Shown in pieces: positions 43,341-56,000 of a stretch of DNA of 64,000 nucleotides. Below the pieces are notes generated by a model. It saw only the letters and a list, made by a program, of their open reading frames with translations, was not told the origin of the DNA and made no database searches. The stretch is from Tubulanus polymorphus (Eukaryota; Nemertea; Palaeonemertea; Tubulaniformes; Tubulanidae). Every line of letters starts with the position of its first letter. The first letter of the stretch is position 1. The stretch covers positions 15,626,155 to 15,690,154 of the forward strand of contig NC_134033.1 of the NCBI RefSeq assembly GCF_964204645.1, in the 5' to 3' direction. Made by a program: the position numbers and the translations under genes.

Positions 43341-44771
43341 TGTTAAACACAGTTTTCACTCTGGTTAAATCGTAGCGAATGTCAGTACATGAACGTGGAC
43401 GCTCAATAATGCTCCTAACAACTTCATTCATTAAAAATTTCCTAACAATAACAGCCTGTCGCCTTATACAATATGCGCTTAACGCCAATAAGTGAGCTTT
43501 TGTCTGTGCGGCTTCTGAGTCCATAGCGTTCGTCGATTATTCATCAAACTGCCGCCCATCTCTATCGGTATCGTTTCGTGTCATAATGAGATCATTAATT
43601 GGAATCGGAAGCCACTGAGAAATCATTGAAATTCGTCACTTACTGAACGTTAAGACGAAGGTTCATCGGGTGCGTTTTTGTACTGCCGCTCTGAAGTTAC
43701 CGCAGAGTTCGGTATCCTAGGATCGTAGAGCATCGTGGCATTGTCCTGACTGAAAGAGTCGCCTCTTACCCTCTAGGAGAAAACGTTTCATACCCATTCA
43801 TTCAGATTCATACCCATAAAGGGGACACCATCCAGACAGGAGGAGGATGGGTAGGAGACACTGTCCAGATTTAGGAAAGTGGTGCTTTGCGCATTAAGAG
43901 ACACCATCCAGTGTGGTAGAGTGGTCTCCTTCCCATTAGGAGAAACCGTCCAGACTGGAAGGGTGATCTCCTTCCCATTAGGAGACACCATCCAGACTGG
44001 GAGAGTGGTCTTCTACCCATTAGGAGACACCGTCCAGACTTGGAAAGTGGTCTCCTTCCCATTAGGAGATACCGTCCAGACTGGGAGAGTGACCTCCGAC
44101 CGATTAATGGGCACCGGCCAGACTGGGAGAGTGACCTCCGACCGATTAATGGGCACCGGCCAGTCTGGGAGAGTGATCTCCGACTCATTAGGAGACACCG
44201 TCCAGACCGGGAGATTGATCTCCGACTCATTAGGAGACACCGTCCAGACTGGGAGAGTGATCTCCGACTCATTAGGAGACACAGTCCAGAATGGGAGAGT
44301 GATCTCCGACCGATTAATGGGCACCGGCCAGACTGGGAGAGTGACCTCCGACCGATTAATGGGCACCGGCCAGACTGGGAGAGTGATCTTCGACCCATTA
44401 GGAGACACCGTCCAGACTGGGAGAGTGATCTCCGACTCATTATGAGATACCGTCCAGACTGGGAGATTGGTCTCCTACACATTCCAAAAATGTGACAAAA
44501 TAATCATTCACTTTTGAGTCCCTCCAGAGGTGTTGCAAGGTTTTAGAGTTTTGATGTGAACAAATATTCAAATGTAAAATGTATTATACAAAGCGAGTAT
44601 TGATTGATGTGCGTTTTAGGCTAATTACATATGAATATGTATATATGAATTAAAACGAATCTGTCTGTCAGGGTTAATTTTCACCCCATTAAACAATAAA
44701 CATTTCATACATGTACACATCAGGCGCGTGATCGTATTAGAGACGACACCTTTAGAATTCATCATTGAACA
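43341..44771. other. Divergent intergenic region between PAN copy B and SLC22 S1
   Basis: Head-to-head spacer of 1.43 kb. 43550-43745 is the duplicated 5' flank also seen near PAN copy A. 43800-44478 is a 42-bp minisatellite. Any shared promoter must lie at the two ends; I see no clear TATA box. Confidence 0.6.
43800..44478. repeat. 42-bp minisatellite, about 16 copies of two unit types
   Basis: Units of 42 bp centre on CCAGACTGGGAGAGTGATCT. One type has CATTAGGAGACACCGT, the other GATTAATGGGCACCGG. The types occur in blocks (pairs of the second type twice, near 44090-44180 and 44300-44390), showing block duplication. As 42 is a multiple of three, several frames on both strands stay open for up to 203 codons; these are not genes. 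Confidence 0.92.
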
Positions 44772-47700
44772 ATGACGACTCACAAGCTCGCGGATGCCGA
44801 AGGTACCGTAATTTATATCTCCGAAGTGGACAACGTTTTGAAAGCCGTATCGATTTTCGGTAAACGATGGTTGTACATGACTTACGTGATGTTGTTAGTT
44901 TCTTCTTCCCTCATGTCAGCCTGGCACATGTTCGCAATCGTGTTTATAGGTAAGTCTGTTCACTAGAGGGCATCCCCCTTCAGGTACAGCTCTTACGGCT
45001 CGGGCATGTCCTCCTCAAATATGTGTAAATTTTCAATTAACATGTAGTAATCAAAAAAACTTTCTGTAGCCATAATAAGATGAAAACCCACTATCTACAG
45101 ATTAAAAGAATTTAAAAACAAGAATTTATTTATTCAATCTAAAATATATATATAAGACACGACGTTTCGATCTCACCCTAGAGATCATCGTCAGGTGTGT
45201 CAATTCTTTTCTATATCCATGTTCACATATTTGAGAAAATAAATTCATTCATTCACTTTTGACCTCGACACAAATAATTCAGCTTCAAAAGCATTGATTA
45301 AGAGGACTTAGAAATGCATATCGTGTAGATGTATTATGATCGTTTGGATAGGATATTATTTTTCTGTAGTTAGATTAAGGTTAGAAGTTTTTGAAAATTT
45401 GTTTAAAGTTTTGCCGAAAAATACTGCAATAAATGCTCATGAAATTGAAAATAATATCAACAATTATTCAAATTCTGATGAAATTATGATTTGGGATTTT
45501 ATGAATTTTCTTGTATATACATATTTCGCAAATGAATTCCAACGTATCGTCGCAACAGGTGGACTGCCCGATGACTATCACTGTCGAGTGGGCGCCAATC
45601 AATCGATACCTCAGATTTATAAAGATGGTAAATGGACGAATGATAAATGTCGTATGTACAAGAATGAATCTAGTGGTGATAATCAGACGATACCGTGTAA
45701 TAATGGATGGGTTTATTATACCGATTACCAAAGCACCATCGTTACTGAGGTAATTAACATAATAACAATATTTTAACCCATTTTTTAATTCCCGTTATCC
45801 CTATACAATCTGTCACCATAAGGACCACGCGTTAAACTTATTTGAACAATTCAAGAATGATATCTTGATCAAATAGATTAATTGACGAAAAATTTGCCAT
45901 TGATTTCATCGTTTATATGGAGTTTGACCGTTGTGTCCAGTGACTAGAATCCACTCAATGTTGCATCATAGCTTACAATGGATATATCCAAAGTTTGATT
46001 ATAACGGATACTGCCAAACAAGTTGCATGTAGCCGTTGCATGCGTCAATATATCACCAAAACTGGATTAAGAAGCAACATTTTTTCACAATTTTTGATAC
46101 ATGTTTCTAGAATTTACTTCTGACTTTCTGATTGCAGTGGGATCTGGTCTGTGACAAGGACTATTTACCTCAATTAGCGCAGACTATTTTCGTCGTCGGT
46201 ACTTTGATCGGAGCCGGAAGTCTGTCGCCGTTAGCTGATTGGTTGGGGCGTAAAACGGTCCACATCGGTTCGCAGATTGGAATCGCAGTTTTTGGAATTG
46301 TAGTGATATTTTCACCTAATTACACAATGTTTGCCGTGATGAGATTTCTATCCGGAATTTGTCAACAGGTTTGAAATCTAAGATTTTAAAACCCATTATA
46401 TTCAAATTTCAATCGATATCATCGAAGCTATGCGTTCGACCAATCAAAACCCATTATATTCAAATTTCAATCGATATCATCGAAGCAAGAAAGGTATCAC
46501 TGCCTCTCTTGGTTTCCCAATCATCCAGCCATATTGCGTCTAACTATTAAACCTTGTCTGTAATCAAATACTATCTATATTGCATATGTACATGGCGAAT
46601 GATTATTATCACTATGGAAAGCGTCGATATTTAGTATGATTTTGTAGCTGATTTCATTGCAGGGAATCATATTGTCTGGATCAGTCATGATTTTTGAATT
46701 GTTCCATTCAAAAACTAGAGACGTCCTCAGTCTCGCGTTCACGGTCGCCTGGTCACTAACGCTCGTGTTGCTGGCTGCGTTCGCCTTCTTAGTTCGAGAT
46801 TGGAAGCATTTACAACTGCTGATTTCGATCCCGGGATTGTTAGCAATTTTCGGTATTTTTTGTTTTACCGAATCGATACCGTGGCTGATTGGCCGAGGAC
46901 GAATCGTCGAGGCCGAACAGATTCTACGGAAAGTCACGAAAGGTCCCGAAATCAAACTGTCGGTTCCGGGTGGCGAATGCTTCGAAGTTGAGGACGCAGT
47001 ATCGAATAGTAGAGGAGTAAAGGGCTGGAAAACTGAAATAACAAAACGGATGAAAACTTTGAAACGAAAATATCGCGAATCAAGACGGAATTCTCACGTA
47101 GTACGTAACTTCAATTGTGAAAACCCTAAAATAAGAATCGAAGATCGAAATATCTACGTCTTGGTTATTTTCGAAAAAATGACTTCAGTAATGATAGTTT
47201 ATTTTCATGTATGTTAAATTCATAGAGAATTCAGTAATTTTCAGGCGCCGCAGACTGATGAAAAGCGCGAAACCTTATTGGACGTGATGAAACATCCTCG
47301 TTTACGATGGTATTCATTAATTATGTGTCTAATGTGGTAAGTTCATCTAACGCCATTAACAAGAAAACTGGAAAGTTTATTGACGTCTCAGAGAAGAATA
47401 ACGCGTATTCATTACCTAATATTACCGACAATATGATATAATATCATGGATCAATAAATTAACTATGAATTTCAATATATCGACTATTGAATTGAATTGA
47501 CTAGCCTCAATATCGATGACGTAGTGCACATTCACGCAAAATTCATCGTGAGAAAACACGAAATTTCATTACATAGAATTAAGAGTCACGACATTTTTTT
47601 TAAAAACAGAATGAACGCCAAAATTCACAATCATAATCGAAACGCCAATATTGATGACGTAGTGCACATCGACTCAAAGAGAACCCTCTTGAATAGGGCA

Positions 47701-49880
47701 TACTAGCTCAAATGAATTTTTTATACTAGGCATATACACATAATTCTAACGGTTATGGCCAGTGTAAAAAGCGATACACGTCAGGCCAAAATTTATTCCA
47801 AAATCCTATATATGTTGAAGATAAGAAATCGAAGTTAAGCTGATTTCGGAATCGGCTGAAACGGCGAACGATTAGCTCCAAAATTGTACAAAAATGGTTT
47901 ATTCTATTTGATTCTGGTATTAGATGTTAAGTATTCTTTTGTGAAGTAAATGAGCCACTGAGAGCGAGGTATTGCATCAGCTAGTGAAACAACAGAAAAA
48001 CTATGAATTATACTAAGAATAGTAAATACGAGGTAACTATATAGTAAACAGGTGGTTGCGTCATCCACTCAGTTTACTTTATAAAGGGGATATTTTAGCG
48101 TTTTGGATGAACATCTGATACGGGGTTTAGCGAAGGTGGCATAAGCATATCTATAGAAGAAATATAGAAATTCGATACTTCCCCCTCAGTAGGTTCGAGA
48201 CACGACTTAAGATTCGGAATTTGTAAGCCGAAACATTGAGTTAGAAATGAACAAGATCGTAAGTTTACATCATTGGTCATAGTCGTCGATTCATCTGGCA
48301 AGATTACTTCTCTACCCGTAGCGCAGATTTGGCTCGACCACGACCGGACCCGGTCGTTTTCTAAATTTTAGTCTGCATAGAATAATGGCGGATAACCCGA
48401 TTGCAGCACAACAAGAAATTGTTTCTTTCTTACACGAAAACAATCAAATCCCACCTCGTATGCGTACATTGTCGGGTCTCTATCTTTAACAGGCTGAATT
48501 CATCGATTGCTTATTACGGAATTACTTTGAGCGCCACGTCTCTAGTCGGAAACAGATATCTGAATTTCGGTTTGGTCGCGCTCGCCGAAGCTCCGAATTT
48601 CATCTACACAAGCATCGCGTCGACGAAGTAAGATTTCTAGAAAATATAGATTTCTTCACAATCAAATTAAGAAAATAAGGCATGAATTTATTTATCGTTC
48701 CTCTTGTTTTTCTGTAGAATTGGTCGTCGTATTTCGTCATCTATTGTTCAAGTTGCTGGAGGAATTGCACTCATTATTGTACCTTTCATACCAAAAACTC
48801 TCTGTAGGTCAAATCTTGATAAGTGCATAGTCTAAAGAAATACAAAATTTTACTTAGAGTTTAGAAGTGTTTTACGTCCCAACTGCTAGTTAAACTAGTC
48901 ATAAGAGACGGCCAGGACTTTTCTTCTAGGTTGTTATGACTCACAACCTGAGTGAGTTAGCAGAGCTTAGTCCATGTGTGTGTCTCGACAGCCAACGCCA
49001 GAGGTGGATTCGAACTAGGGACCTCTCGGTTCCCAGTCCTCCACTCAACCAACTGAGCTAACTGCACAGGACAAAGATTTAGAACATAGTGTCATAGAGT
49101 TCAAAGCCATCTTGAGAATTCCATATTTCAAGCTAAAAAACGAACCATTTTCATGATTTCAATGGGAAATGCGAAAAAATCTGTGACCAAATATTTCGTA
49201 CCTGAAATCGATTCTTTTCGCGACCTGTTTTTCGACGTCATAGTATTTTTTCAGCAGACGGATCGAGTTTGGCGCCGTTAATCCTCACTGTTACAATGAT
49301 CGGAGTGTTTTTCATGTCATCCTCATTTGGTCTTGTATTTCTGTACGGCCAGGAAATCTATCCGACAAGTACCAGGTAAACTGAGGAACAAACTGATTCG
49401 CCCGATGGCGCCTCAAATATACGCGCGTAGCACGATTCGATGATGATTTCCTTTGAATCTGTTTTCCAGAAATAGTGGTATGGGTTTGTCCTCTGTGTGT
49501 GCTAGAATTGGAGGAATGTTGGCGCCGTTTGCGGGATATATGGTATGTAATATTTGCAAGACAAGTAATTTGAATTATTGAAAAACAAGTATTTTGTTAC
49601 TGGTTACTTTATTAGGCTTTTATTGCTGTTGTAGATGGCAAAGATTTACTGGTTTCCGGGAGTATTTCTAGGCTCTATATCTATAATCATCGGTCTACTG
49701 GTATTATACCTTCCTGAACCGCTTGGACGTCCAATACCGCAGAAAATCGCCGACATGGATTCCTGGACGCGTCAACGATATCGACCGCCAACAGACGACA
49801 ACATGGCCGACGAGCAACTTCCGGCGTTACTGGAAGTACATGAACAAGAAGAAGATGGTCGAAATAACTTCGTTATTTAG
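44772..49880 (+). CDS. SLC22-family transporter (organic ion transporter, MFS), copy S1
   Basis: Ten exons: 44772-44949, 45559-45749, 46138-46368, 46663-47100, 47245-47336, 48493-48627, 48718-48803, 49255-49375, 49470-49542 and 49635-49880. Phases all agree; 596 aa. Exon 1 gives the SLC22 N-terminus (DNVLKAVSIFGKRWLYMTYV and TM1 up to FIG). Exon 2 is the extracellular loop, with three N-glycosylation sites (N73, N95, N101) and cysteines at 68, 90 and 106. Exon 3 starts WDLVCD and has the MFS motif PLADWLGRK at about 154-162. Exon 4 holds TM5-6, ESIPWLIGRGR (270-280; usually ESPRWL in SLC22) and a long basic cytosolic loop. The last exons give GSSLAPLILT, EIYPTSTRNSGMGLSSVCAR and YLPEPLGRPIP. 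SLC22 proteins move organic cations, anions or zwitterions across the plasma membrane; the substrate cannot be read from sequence. Confidence 0.93.
45155..45210. repeat. Fragment of a dispersed repeat (CGACGTTTCGATCTCACC)
   Basis: CGACGTTTCGATCTCACCCT followed by AGAGATCATCGTCAGGTGTG. Similar 'acgtttcg' words start the intron 1 clusters of the PAN genes (38292 and 42412). Intronic in SLC22 S1. Confidence 0.4.
48880..49070 (-). repeat. tRNA-derived SINE (minus strand) in SLC22 S1 intron 7
   Basis: The minus strand has a tRNA-like A-box TAGCTCAGTTGG (49060-49049) and B-box GTTCGAATCC (49015-49006) with correct spacing. The acceptor arms do not pair, so it is not a working tRNA gene. The downstream part to about 48880 is probably the SINE body. 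Confidence 0.65.
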
Positions 49881-50150
49881 TTCAGTATTCTTATCTTTAT
49901 TCTAAAACCGATTTTTGATTTACACCTTTTAACTCAATTTATCTTATATTAAATTTATGACACCGTATAAACGTATATGCATACTGATAGAATATCTGGT
50001 TGTTTTATATATTTCTTTCACTGATTGACGGTGAATATCAGCACTTGCAGCCTGTTACACTTATCCCGCTAGATGGCGGATGTATCAATGCGACAAAGAT
50101 AAATATCAAAATATATTTTGGATTAACGTAAGTAACGCGCCCCCTATTGA

Positions 50151-52285
50151 TCAATCCCTTTTATAGAAGGTCCAAGTTGAATTAAATTCGATGTTTTTCG
50201 TCGAGTACTGGTAACCATAGAGACGACATCGTCCCTCTCGGTCCGAATAGTTAGCTGCGTAACATACCGGTAGGTAGCGCTGCATGCATGCCGATATACA
50301 CCGGATATCCGGTCTCAATGGCAGTTCAACATCCGGCGCGTCTGGTAGATAGGCGTTCTCCTGTTTCACTACGCTGTATTTACGACGACCTGGAACAAAC
50401 AGAGAAAATACAGTTTTAAAGCAACGCATTTTTTCAGGGGCATGAGAGCGTCCAAAAACATGGCATTTTCAGGTTCGTGGACGGTTAGCAGTGACGGTAG
50501 GGGTAGACTTTGACTGAAGCACAATGAAAAGGTCATACAGTTGGGTTAAAACGAAGAGTGAGCTTCGAGTAAAAACAGGGGTACTCTTGGAAATTTAGAA
50601 ATTCCAGTGCATTTCCAAACAATTTTTAGGCACTTGACTGAAAGGCACAAACAATTAAAGAGTTCGAATATAAAATTTTGCGTAGAACCCTGAAAAGAAT
50701 TGCCATCGTATTTAAGTTTATAACGGGCACGGGAGACCTGCGATGGGAGCTTGTGCTCTCGTCTGCATGCTCTGCCATTTCAGCCCATGAGAAACCTATA
50801 TCTATATTCGCAATAACCAGTTTACCTTTCAGCGTGGGAATATCTACCGACAGAACGGCTTCAATACCGAAACAGCGCCTCATCTTTTTCCAAGAGTAAT
50901 TGAATTTGTAAATTCCATTAATCGTGATATTAGCATCGGGAAGAGGACCTACTGATTTGATCGAGTAAGGACATGCGTTGTTTGTGGTCCCACCGATTTT
51001 CAAAAAATCGTCGCTACATTGCAGCGTTTTCGACGTTTTCGAAACCGAATCGCAATGAGTCCCGATTAAATCTCCTGATTTAACCGGTATCTGCTGTTCG
51101 ACCGGGATGTCGAAAGTTGTCTGTCCGGCCGAGCCGTTTGACAGACGATTTTTACCAATCAGTTTGAAATTATTACCGCCTTGATAGCGCCACACTGCGG
51201 CGAAAGTTTGAGGTGTCGTGTGGACGCTCTCCTCATCAGTACGGTTGAATTTCCAAGCGACGATTGTCCCGTCGCACGTGATCGGGTTTTCAAATTGTAC
51301 AACGGTCGTGCACTGGTAACTGCGATCCAGAACAGTCATTCCATCGTGGTTTCTCACTGTCGATGTGCAAAATTGTTCAGCATCACCTATAGAAAAAAAA
51401 CAGCACATAATATGAACGATCGTGCCCTCAGCCTGCTGCATCAGCGAGGTTTCTTCATGACCTAAGACCTTTATCTTAGTCCATACGCGAATTCGAGCCT
51501 AGGAGAACGAGCTGAAAGCCTCCAAATAGTGGCCCTAATGAGAGCCCCGGGTCTTCCGGACATGGCAGGACAGACGCGATCCCAGATGATTCTTAAAATG
51601 ACCTTGATCTCGCAATCTTGCCATCGTAACTGACGCCCCAAAATGGCGGCAATTACGTAGATATAACGGCAATTCCGTAGATATTAACGAATTGCAACGT
51701 CCTGGAGGAAGTGACGTCAACCCGTTATATAACGCAAATGATTCAAATTCTAACCCCTTCTTCCGGTCGCCAGCTCGAATGACGTCACTTCCGACCACCT
51801 TATTTGATGACGTCAGTGACACCCAGTGACGTCATTTCCTGTTTCTCACTCACTCACCCGAACCCACCGAGTCGGGTACCCTAAATAGTCCTCTTCAGGA
51901 TTACATCGGAATATTTCTATTCTATTGGGAATTACTTCAAATTCAATCTTCAGAAAAACAAATTGGCGTCAATCTGATAGCATATTGACCCCCACACTAC
52001 GAATAAAAAGAGTCCGTAATCATAGACATTTCCATAATTCGGACTGCGTTCAAAACTGTGGATCGAACTGGGTCTAGAGGAACTGGATTCAGAATATTTT
52101 GAACGTTAGCCCTAATGAGTTGAGTGAGCGAAGGCTCTGATGATCGCATGACGCAGGAAAAATCAACACAACCAAATACGAAATATCCGCTTATCCTTAC
52201 CTTGTGGCCTAGCAACTCTTATCAGTAAAATAATCCACACCAATAGATGGCGTTTCGGTAACCGACGCAAAATGCTATAAAACAT
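50151..52285 (-). CDS. Secreted or type II anchored protein with novel Cys-containing domain and PAN/apple-like module, copy C
   Basis: Three exons on the minus strand, 52285-52201, 51386-50826 and 50389-50151, again 85, 561 and 239 nt, giving 294 aa with all junctions in phase 1. The leader is nearly identical to copy B (MFYSILRRLPKRHLLVWIIL). All seven cysteines of the middle domain are kept. The acceptor of exon 2 reads CTATAG rather than the TTTCAG-type of A and B. The C-terminal module keeps CISACMQRYLPVCYAANYSD and CRLYGYQY. Its stop lies 270 bases from the stop of SLC22 S1 (tail to tail), and its start lies 763 bases from the start of SLC22 S2 (head to head). Function is unknown, as for A and B. 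Confidence 0.87.
51690..51860 (-). promoter_or_regulatory. Intron 1 CRE/ETS-like motif cluster, copy C
   Basis: Four perfect TGACGTCA palindromes (near 51712, 51779, 51814 and 51830) interspersed with GGAAGT, CTTCCGG and CACTTCCG. This is the richest of the three clusters, and CTCACTCACTCA follows, as in copy B. Confidence 0.45.
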
Positions 52286-53047
52286 TGTTAAACACAGTTT
52301 ACTGTCGGCAGACGAAATCGTTATGATTTTCACTTACATAAACGGCGACATTTTAACCGATTATTCTCCATTAACTTTATTCATTAAAATCCCCTAACAA
52401 TAGCAGCCTGTCGCATTCATACAATATGCGCTTAACGCCAATAAATGAGCTTTTGTCAAGCGCTCCTGGATTATTCGTCAAAATGCCGCTGATGTTGATT
52501 GGTATCGCTTATAGTTTCGCGATGAGAAAGTTAATTGACTCACAGTCGAGTAAATATAATCAGAAGCCTCTGAGCAATCATTGAAACCAATCGACGCCGT
52601 TTCGTTCCGTATGAAAGCGTCTCATAGAAATTGAGAAATTGTCGATAGATTTCAATTGAATCCGAAAGAAATCCGGCTCCGTTGACGATTGATTTTCAAT
52701 GAAGCATGGGTCGTTCAAGGATTTGTTATCGTTTCGTGCCCGGTGAAATGATGCCATTACAAAAAACGGTGATCCGATTCCGAAACATTTCAATCACATG
52801 AACGTACGAGTTACGCGTTGCATGAAATGCTTTTAGCGCGCTAATGAATCTAAACATGCAGATTAAATGTATTTAATGCGTTGAAGAGTGTTTCGTAACA
52901 AATGTATTCATCATTAGCATAACAACGTCATGCCTTTGTCAGCTAAGCTGGTTTTTATTTTCATCCTATTCAAATTAGATTATACTCTAAAATGTTATAT
53001 CCAGATGTGCGATCGCATAGTATAGACACCTTTCGTCGAATTCAGTT
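52286..53047. promoter_or_regulatory. Head-to-head spacer between PAN copy C and SLC22 S2, with conserved SLC22 5' block
   Basis: 763 bases separate two divergent start codons. The right 136 bases (52912-53047: CATTAGCATAACAAC, CCTTTGTCAGCT, TTTCATCCTATT, TTAGATTATA, GTTATATCCAGA) are conserved before S3 (57782-57901) and S4 (63576-63693). This marks it as the proximal promoter and 5' UTR of the transporter genes. No canonical TATA box is certain. Confidence 0.5.
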
Positions 53048-56000
53048 ATGGCGACTGACGGGTCCTCGGTTGGTGAAGGTACCGTTATTTATATCTCCGA
53101 GGTTGATAATGTTTTGAAAGCCGTATCGATGTACGGTAAACGATGGGTGTACACGACTTGTGCGATGTTGTCGGTTTCTACCTCAGTGACAGCTTGGCAT
53201 GTATTCGCAATCGTGTTTATTGGTAAGTTTATTCACCAAGGCCGCGGCATTTTATATCTAAATTGAGGATAGGAATGAAATTGAATATATCATCTAGACC
53301 GGACAGATTTTGTTTGCAATTGTTATTATTTTCGAATTTGCAAATGAATTACAACGTATCGTCGCAACAGGTGGACTTCCCGATGACTATCACTGTCGAG
53401 TGGGCGCCAATCAATCGATACCTCAGATTTATAAAGATGGTAAATGGACGAATGATAAATGTCGTATGTACAAGAATGAATCTAGTGGTGATAATCAGAC
53501 GATACCGTGTAATAATGGATGGGTTTATTATACCGATTATCAAAGCACCATCGTAACTGAGGTAGTGTAAACATTATCAGCGACCAGCAATCTCTCTTGC
53601 GCTTGGAATCTACAAATGCTTATTCTGTTGATTAGTTGAAGAAATATCACCAAATATTTATGTCCCACTAGATTTGCAGTGACCCGCAAAATGTCCATTT
53701 CTTTGCTTGGTTGGGAAACCTTTTGACACCACTGTACTAGTCTGGTCCGCTCGTTAAGACCCCGTTTCAATAATTCAACGGCTACTTGCAACTGGTTGAG
53801 CAATAGCCATTATTAAACCTTATTAAATCTTCTGTAGGCTGTTGCCTCGTTGAGTGCGGTCACTATATGGACGTCCTCGCTTGCCAGGGTTTTATTGCCT
53901 CCAGATCCTGGCAAGCGATGAAGCTATAGGTCAACTTCCACTGAACGCAGATGCAAACCTAATTTCAAATCCGAAGAAACGAATGAAATTATAGCTGTAT
54001 TTTTCTAGACGTTGAATGTTTCTGCTTGCAGTGGGATCTGGTGTGTGACAGGGACTATTTACCTCAAATGGCGCAGACTATTTTTGTCGTCGGTACTTTG
54101 GTCGGAGCCGGAAGTCTGTCGCCGTTAGCTGATTGGTTTGGACGCAAAGCGGTCCACATCGCTTCGCAGATAGGAATCGCAGTTTTTGGAATTGTAGTGA
54201 TATTCTCACCTAATTACACAGTATTTGCCGTGATGAGATTTCTATCCGGAATTTGTCAACAGGTTTGAATTGAATTCATGAATTATTGGATCCAGTTTAA
54301 CAGTTCTATGTGAAAATTTGACTCCTTGAGACAAAATATGAAGCTGTGTTATTTGTGTTCAATAATGGGCCATCAAAATTCCATCTGATAAACGATTCTT
54401 TCCTCTATTTGATAATGATTATATCTATTCCAGGGTATCGCACTGACCGGAAATGTTATGACTTTCGAATTGTTCGATAAAAATGTTAGATACCTATTCA
54501 TTCTTGCGTTAACGGTCGCCTGGTCATTAATGGTCGCGTCGCTCGCCGCGTTCGCCTTCTTAGTTCGAGATTGGAAGCATTTACAACTGCTGATCTCGAT
54601 TCCGGGATTATTAGCAATTTTCGGTATTTGTTGTCTTACCGAATCGATACCGTGGCTGATCGGCCGAGGTCGAATCGTCGAGGCCGAAGAGATTCTACGC
54701 AAAGTAACGAAAGGTCCCGAGATCAAACTGTCGGTTCGGGATTGCGGATTTCAGGAAGAAGTGACATCGAATATAAGAAGAGAAAAGACTTTGAAAACCG
54801 AAATAACGAAACGGATGAAAACTTTGAAACTAAAATGCTGCAAACCAAAACGGAAGTCTCACACAGTACGTAATTTTGTCTATCCAAATTCACACTTACG
54901 TGTCCCGTGTTGGTCACAAATTGAAGACGTTTCAGAACTAAAATTTTGAACATTTCATTGAAGCCTAGATGTAAACTAGCATCATTCCCGTTGATATAAA
55001 ATATCTTAGATGGATTTGATTATGCGTAGCAAATTCCTATAGATACCTATAGTCAACATACCTAGATTATATAATTGAGTTGAAGATATCTTTTTGTAGC
55101 GTGCGCCCCCTGCTGGCAGTGTGGATAAAAAGCGCGAAACTTTGTGGGACCAGTTGAAACATCCTCGTTTACGTTGGTATTCAATAATCATGTGTCTAAT
55201 GTGGTAAGTCCCTAGAACTCTTGCCGCTTTTAAGCTCCGCAGTGACCAAAGCTGCTCAGTGGGATAAGGCAAGATGTCGTTACATCGTGCCGAAAGACAA
55301 TCGGGTTCGAGTCCTGTTGGCTGCGTACATTGTGTCAACTTCAAAAGGAGTTGGTCCCGTCGTTAATCTAAATGAACAATCCTGTTTAGTTTCTGGAAAT
55401 GAAGATCCAAACGTTGTGAAATTGTTATTTTGGAAGATTATCTTGAACAGGTTGAATTCATCGATTGCTTATTACGGAATTACTTTGAGCGCCACGTCTC
55501 TAGTCGGAAACAGATATCTGAATTTCGGTTTGGTCGCGCTCGCCGAAGCTCCGACTTTCATCTACACAAGCATCGCGTCGACAAAGTAAGATTCCTAGAA
55601 AGTATGGATTTCTCTAAAATTGAATTGAATAAATACGCCATGAATTCTTTTATCCTTCATCTTATTTTCTTGTAGAATTGGTCGTCGTATTGCGTCATCT
55701 TTTGCCCAGGTCGCTGCAGGAATTGCGCTCATTACAGTGGTTTTCATTCCAAAATCATTGTGTAAGATTATATTTAACTCATTGACTAATTGAGCTTTAA
55801 GCTTTTATATTGTTCATAGTGCTCGGAATTGAAAATGGTCTAAAAAAATCATATAAACGGTTAAGTGGATTTTCAAATATTTTTTGATAGTGTCTCTGTT
55901 AACTCGACTGCGTTGTACATAGCCTGAGTGTCGGAAAGGAAAACATGGTCAATCGCTTCAGAAATTGCTAATTTTAATCCACTGCAGAACCGTTAAACAA

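Noticed and set aside
43871-44495. Four overlapping frames of 131-203 aa with repeated RRSLSQSGRC-like or LGDTVQTGRV-like units
   Set aside because: Artefact of the 42-bp minisatellite. Frames on both strands are open and no conserved initiator or flanking gene structure is seen.
45336-45558. Extension of SLC22 exon 2 leftward (frame open from about 45336 in S1)
   Set aside because: The shared acceptor CAACAG before GGTGGACT fits phase and the family sequence FIG-GLPDDYHC; the upstream open frame is not conserved in S2 or S3.
48990-49070. Possible functional tRNA gene on the minus strand
   Set aside because: A- and B-boxes are good, but the acceptor arms do not pair and repeat-like sequence continues beyond it; a SINE is more likely.
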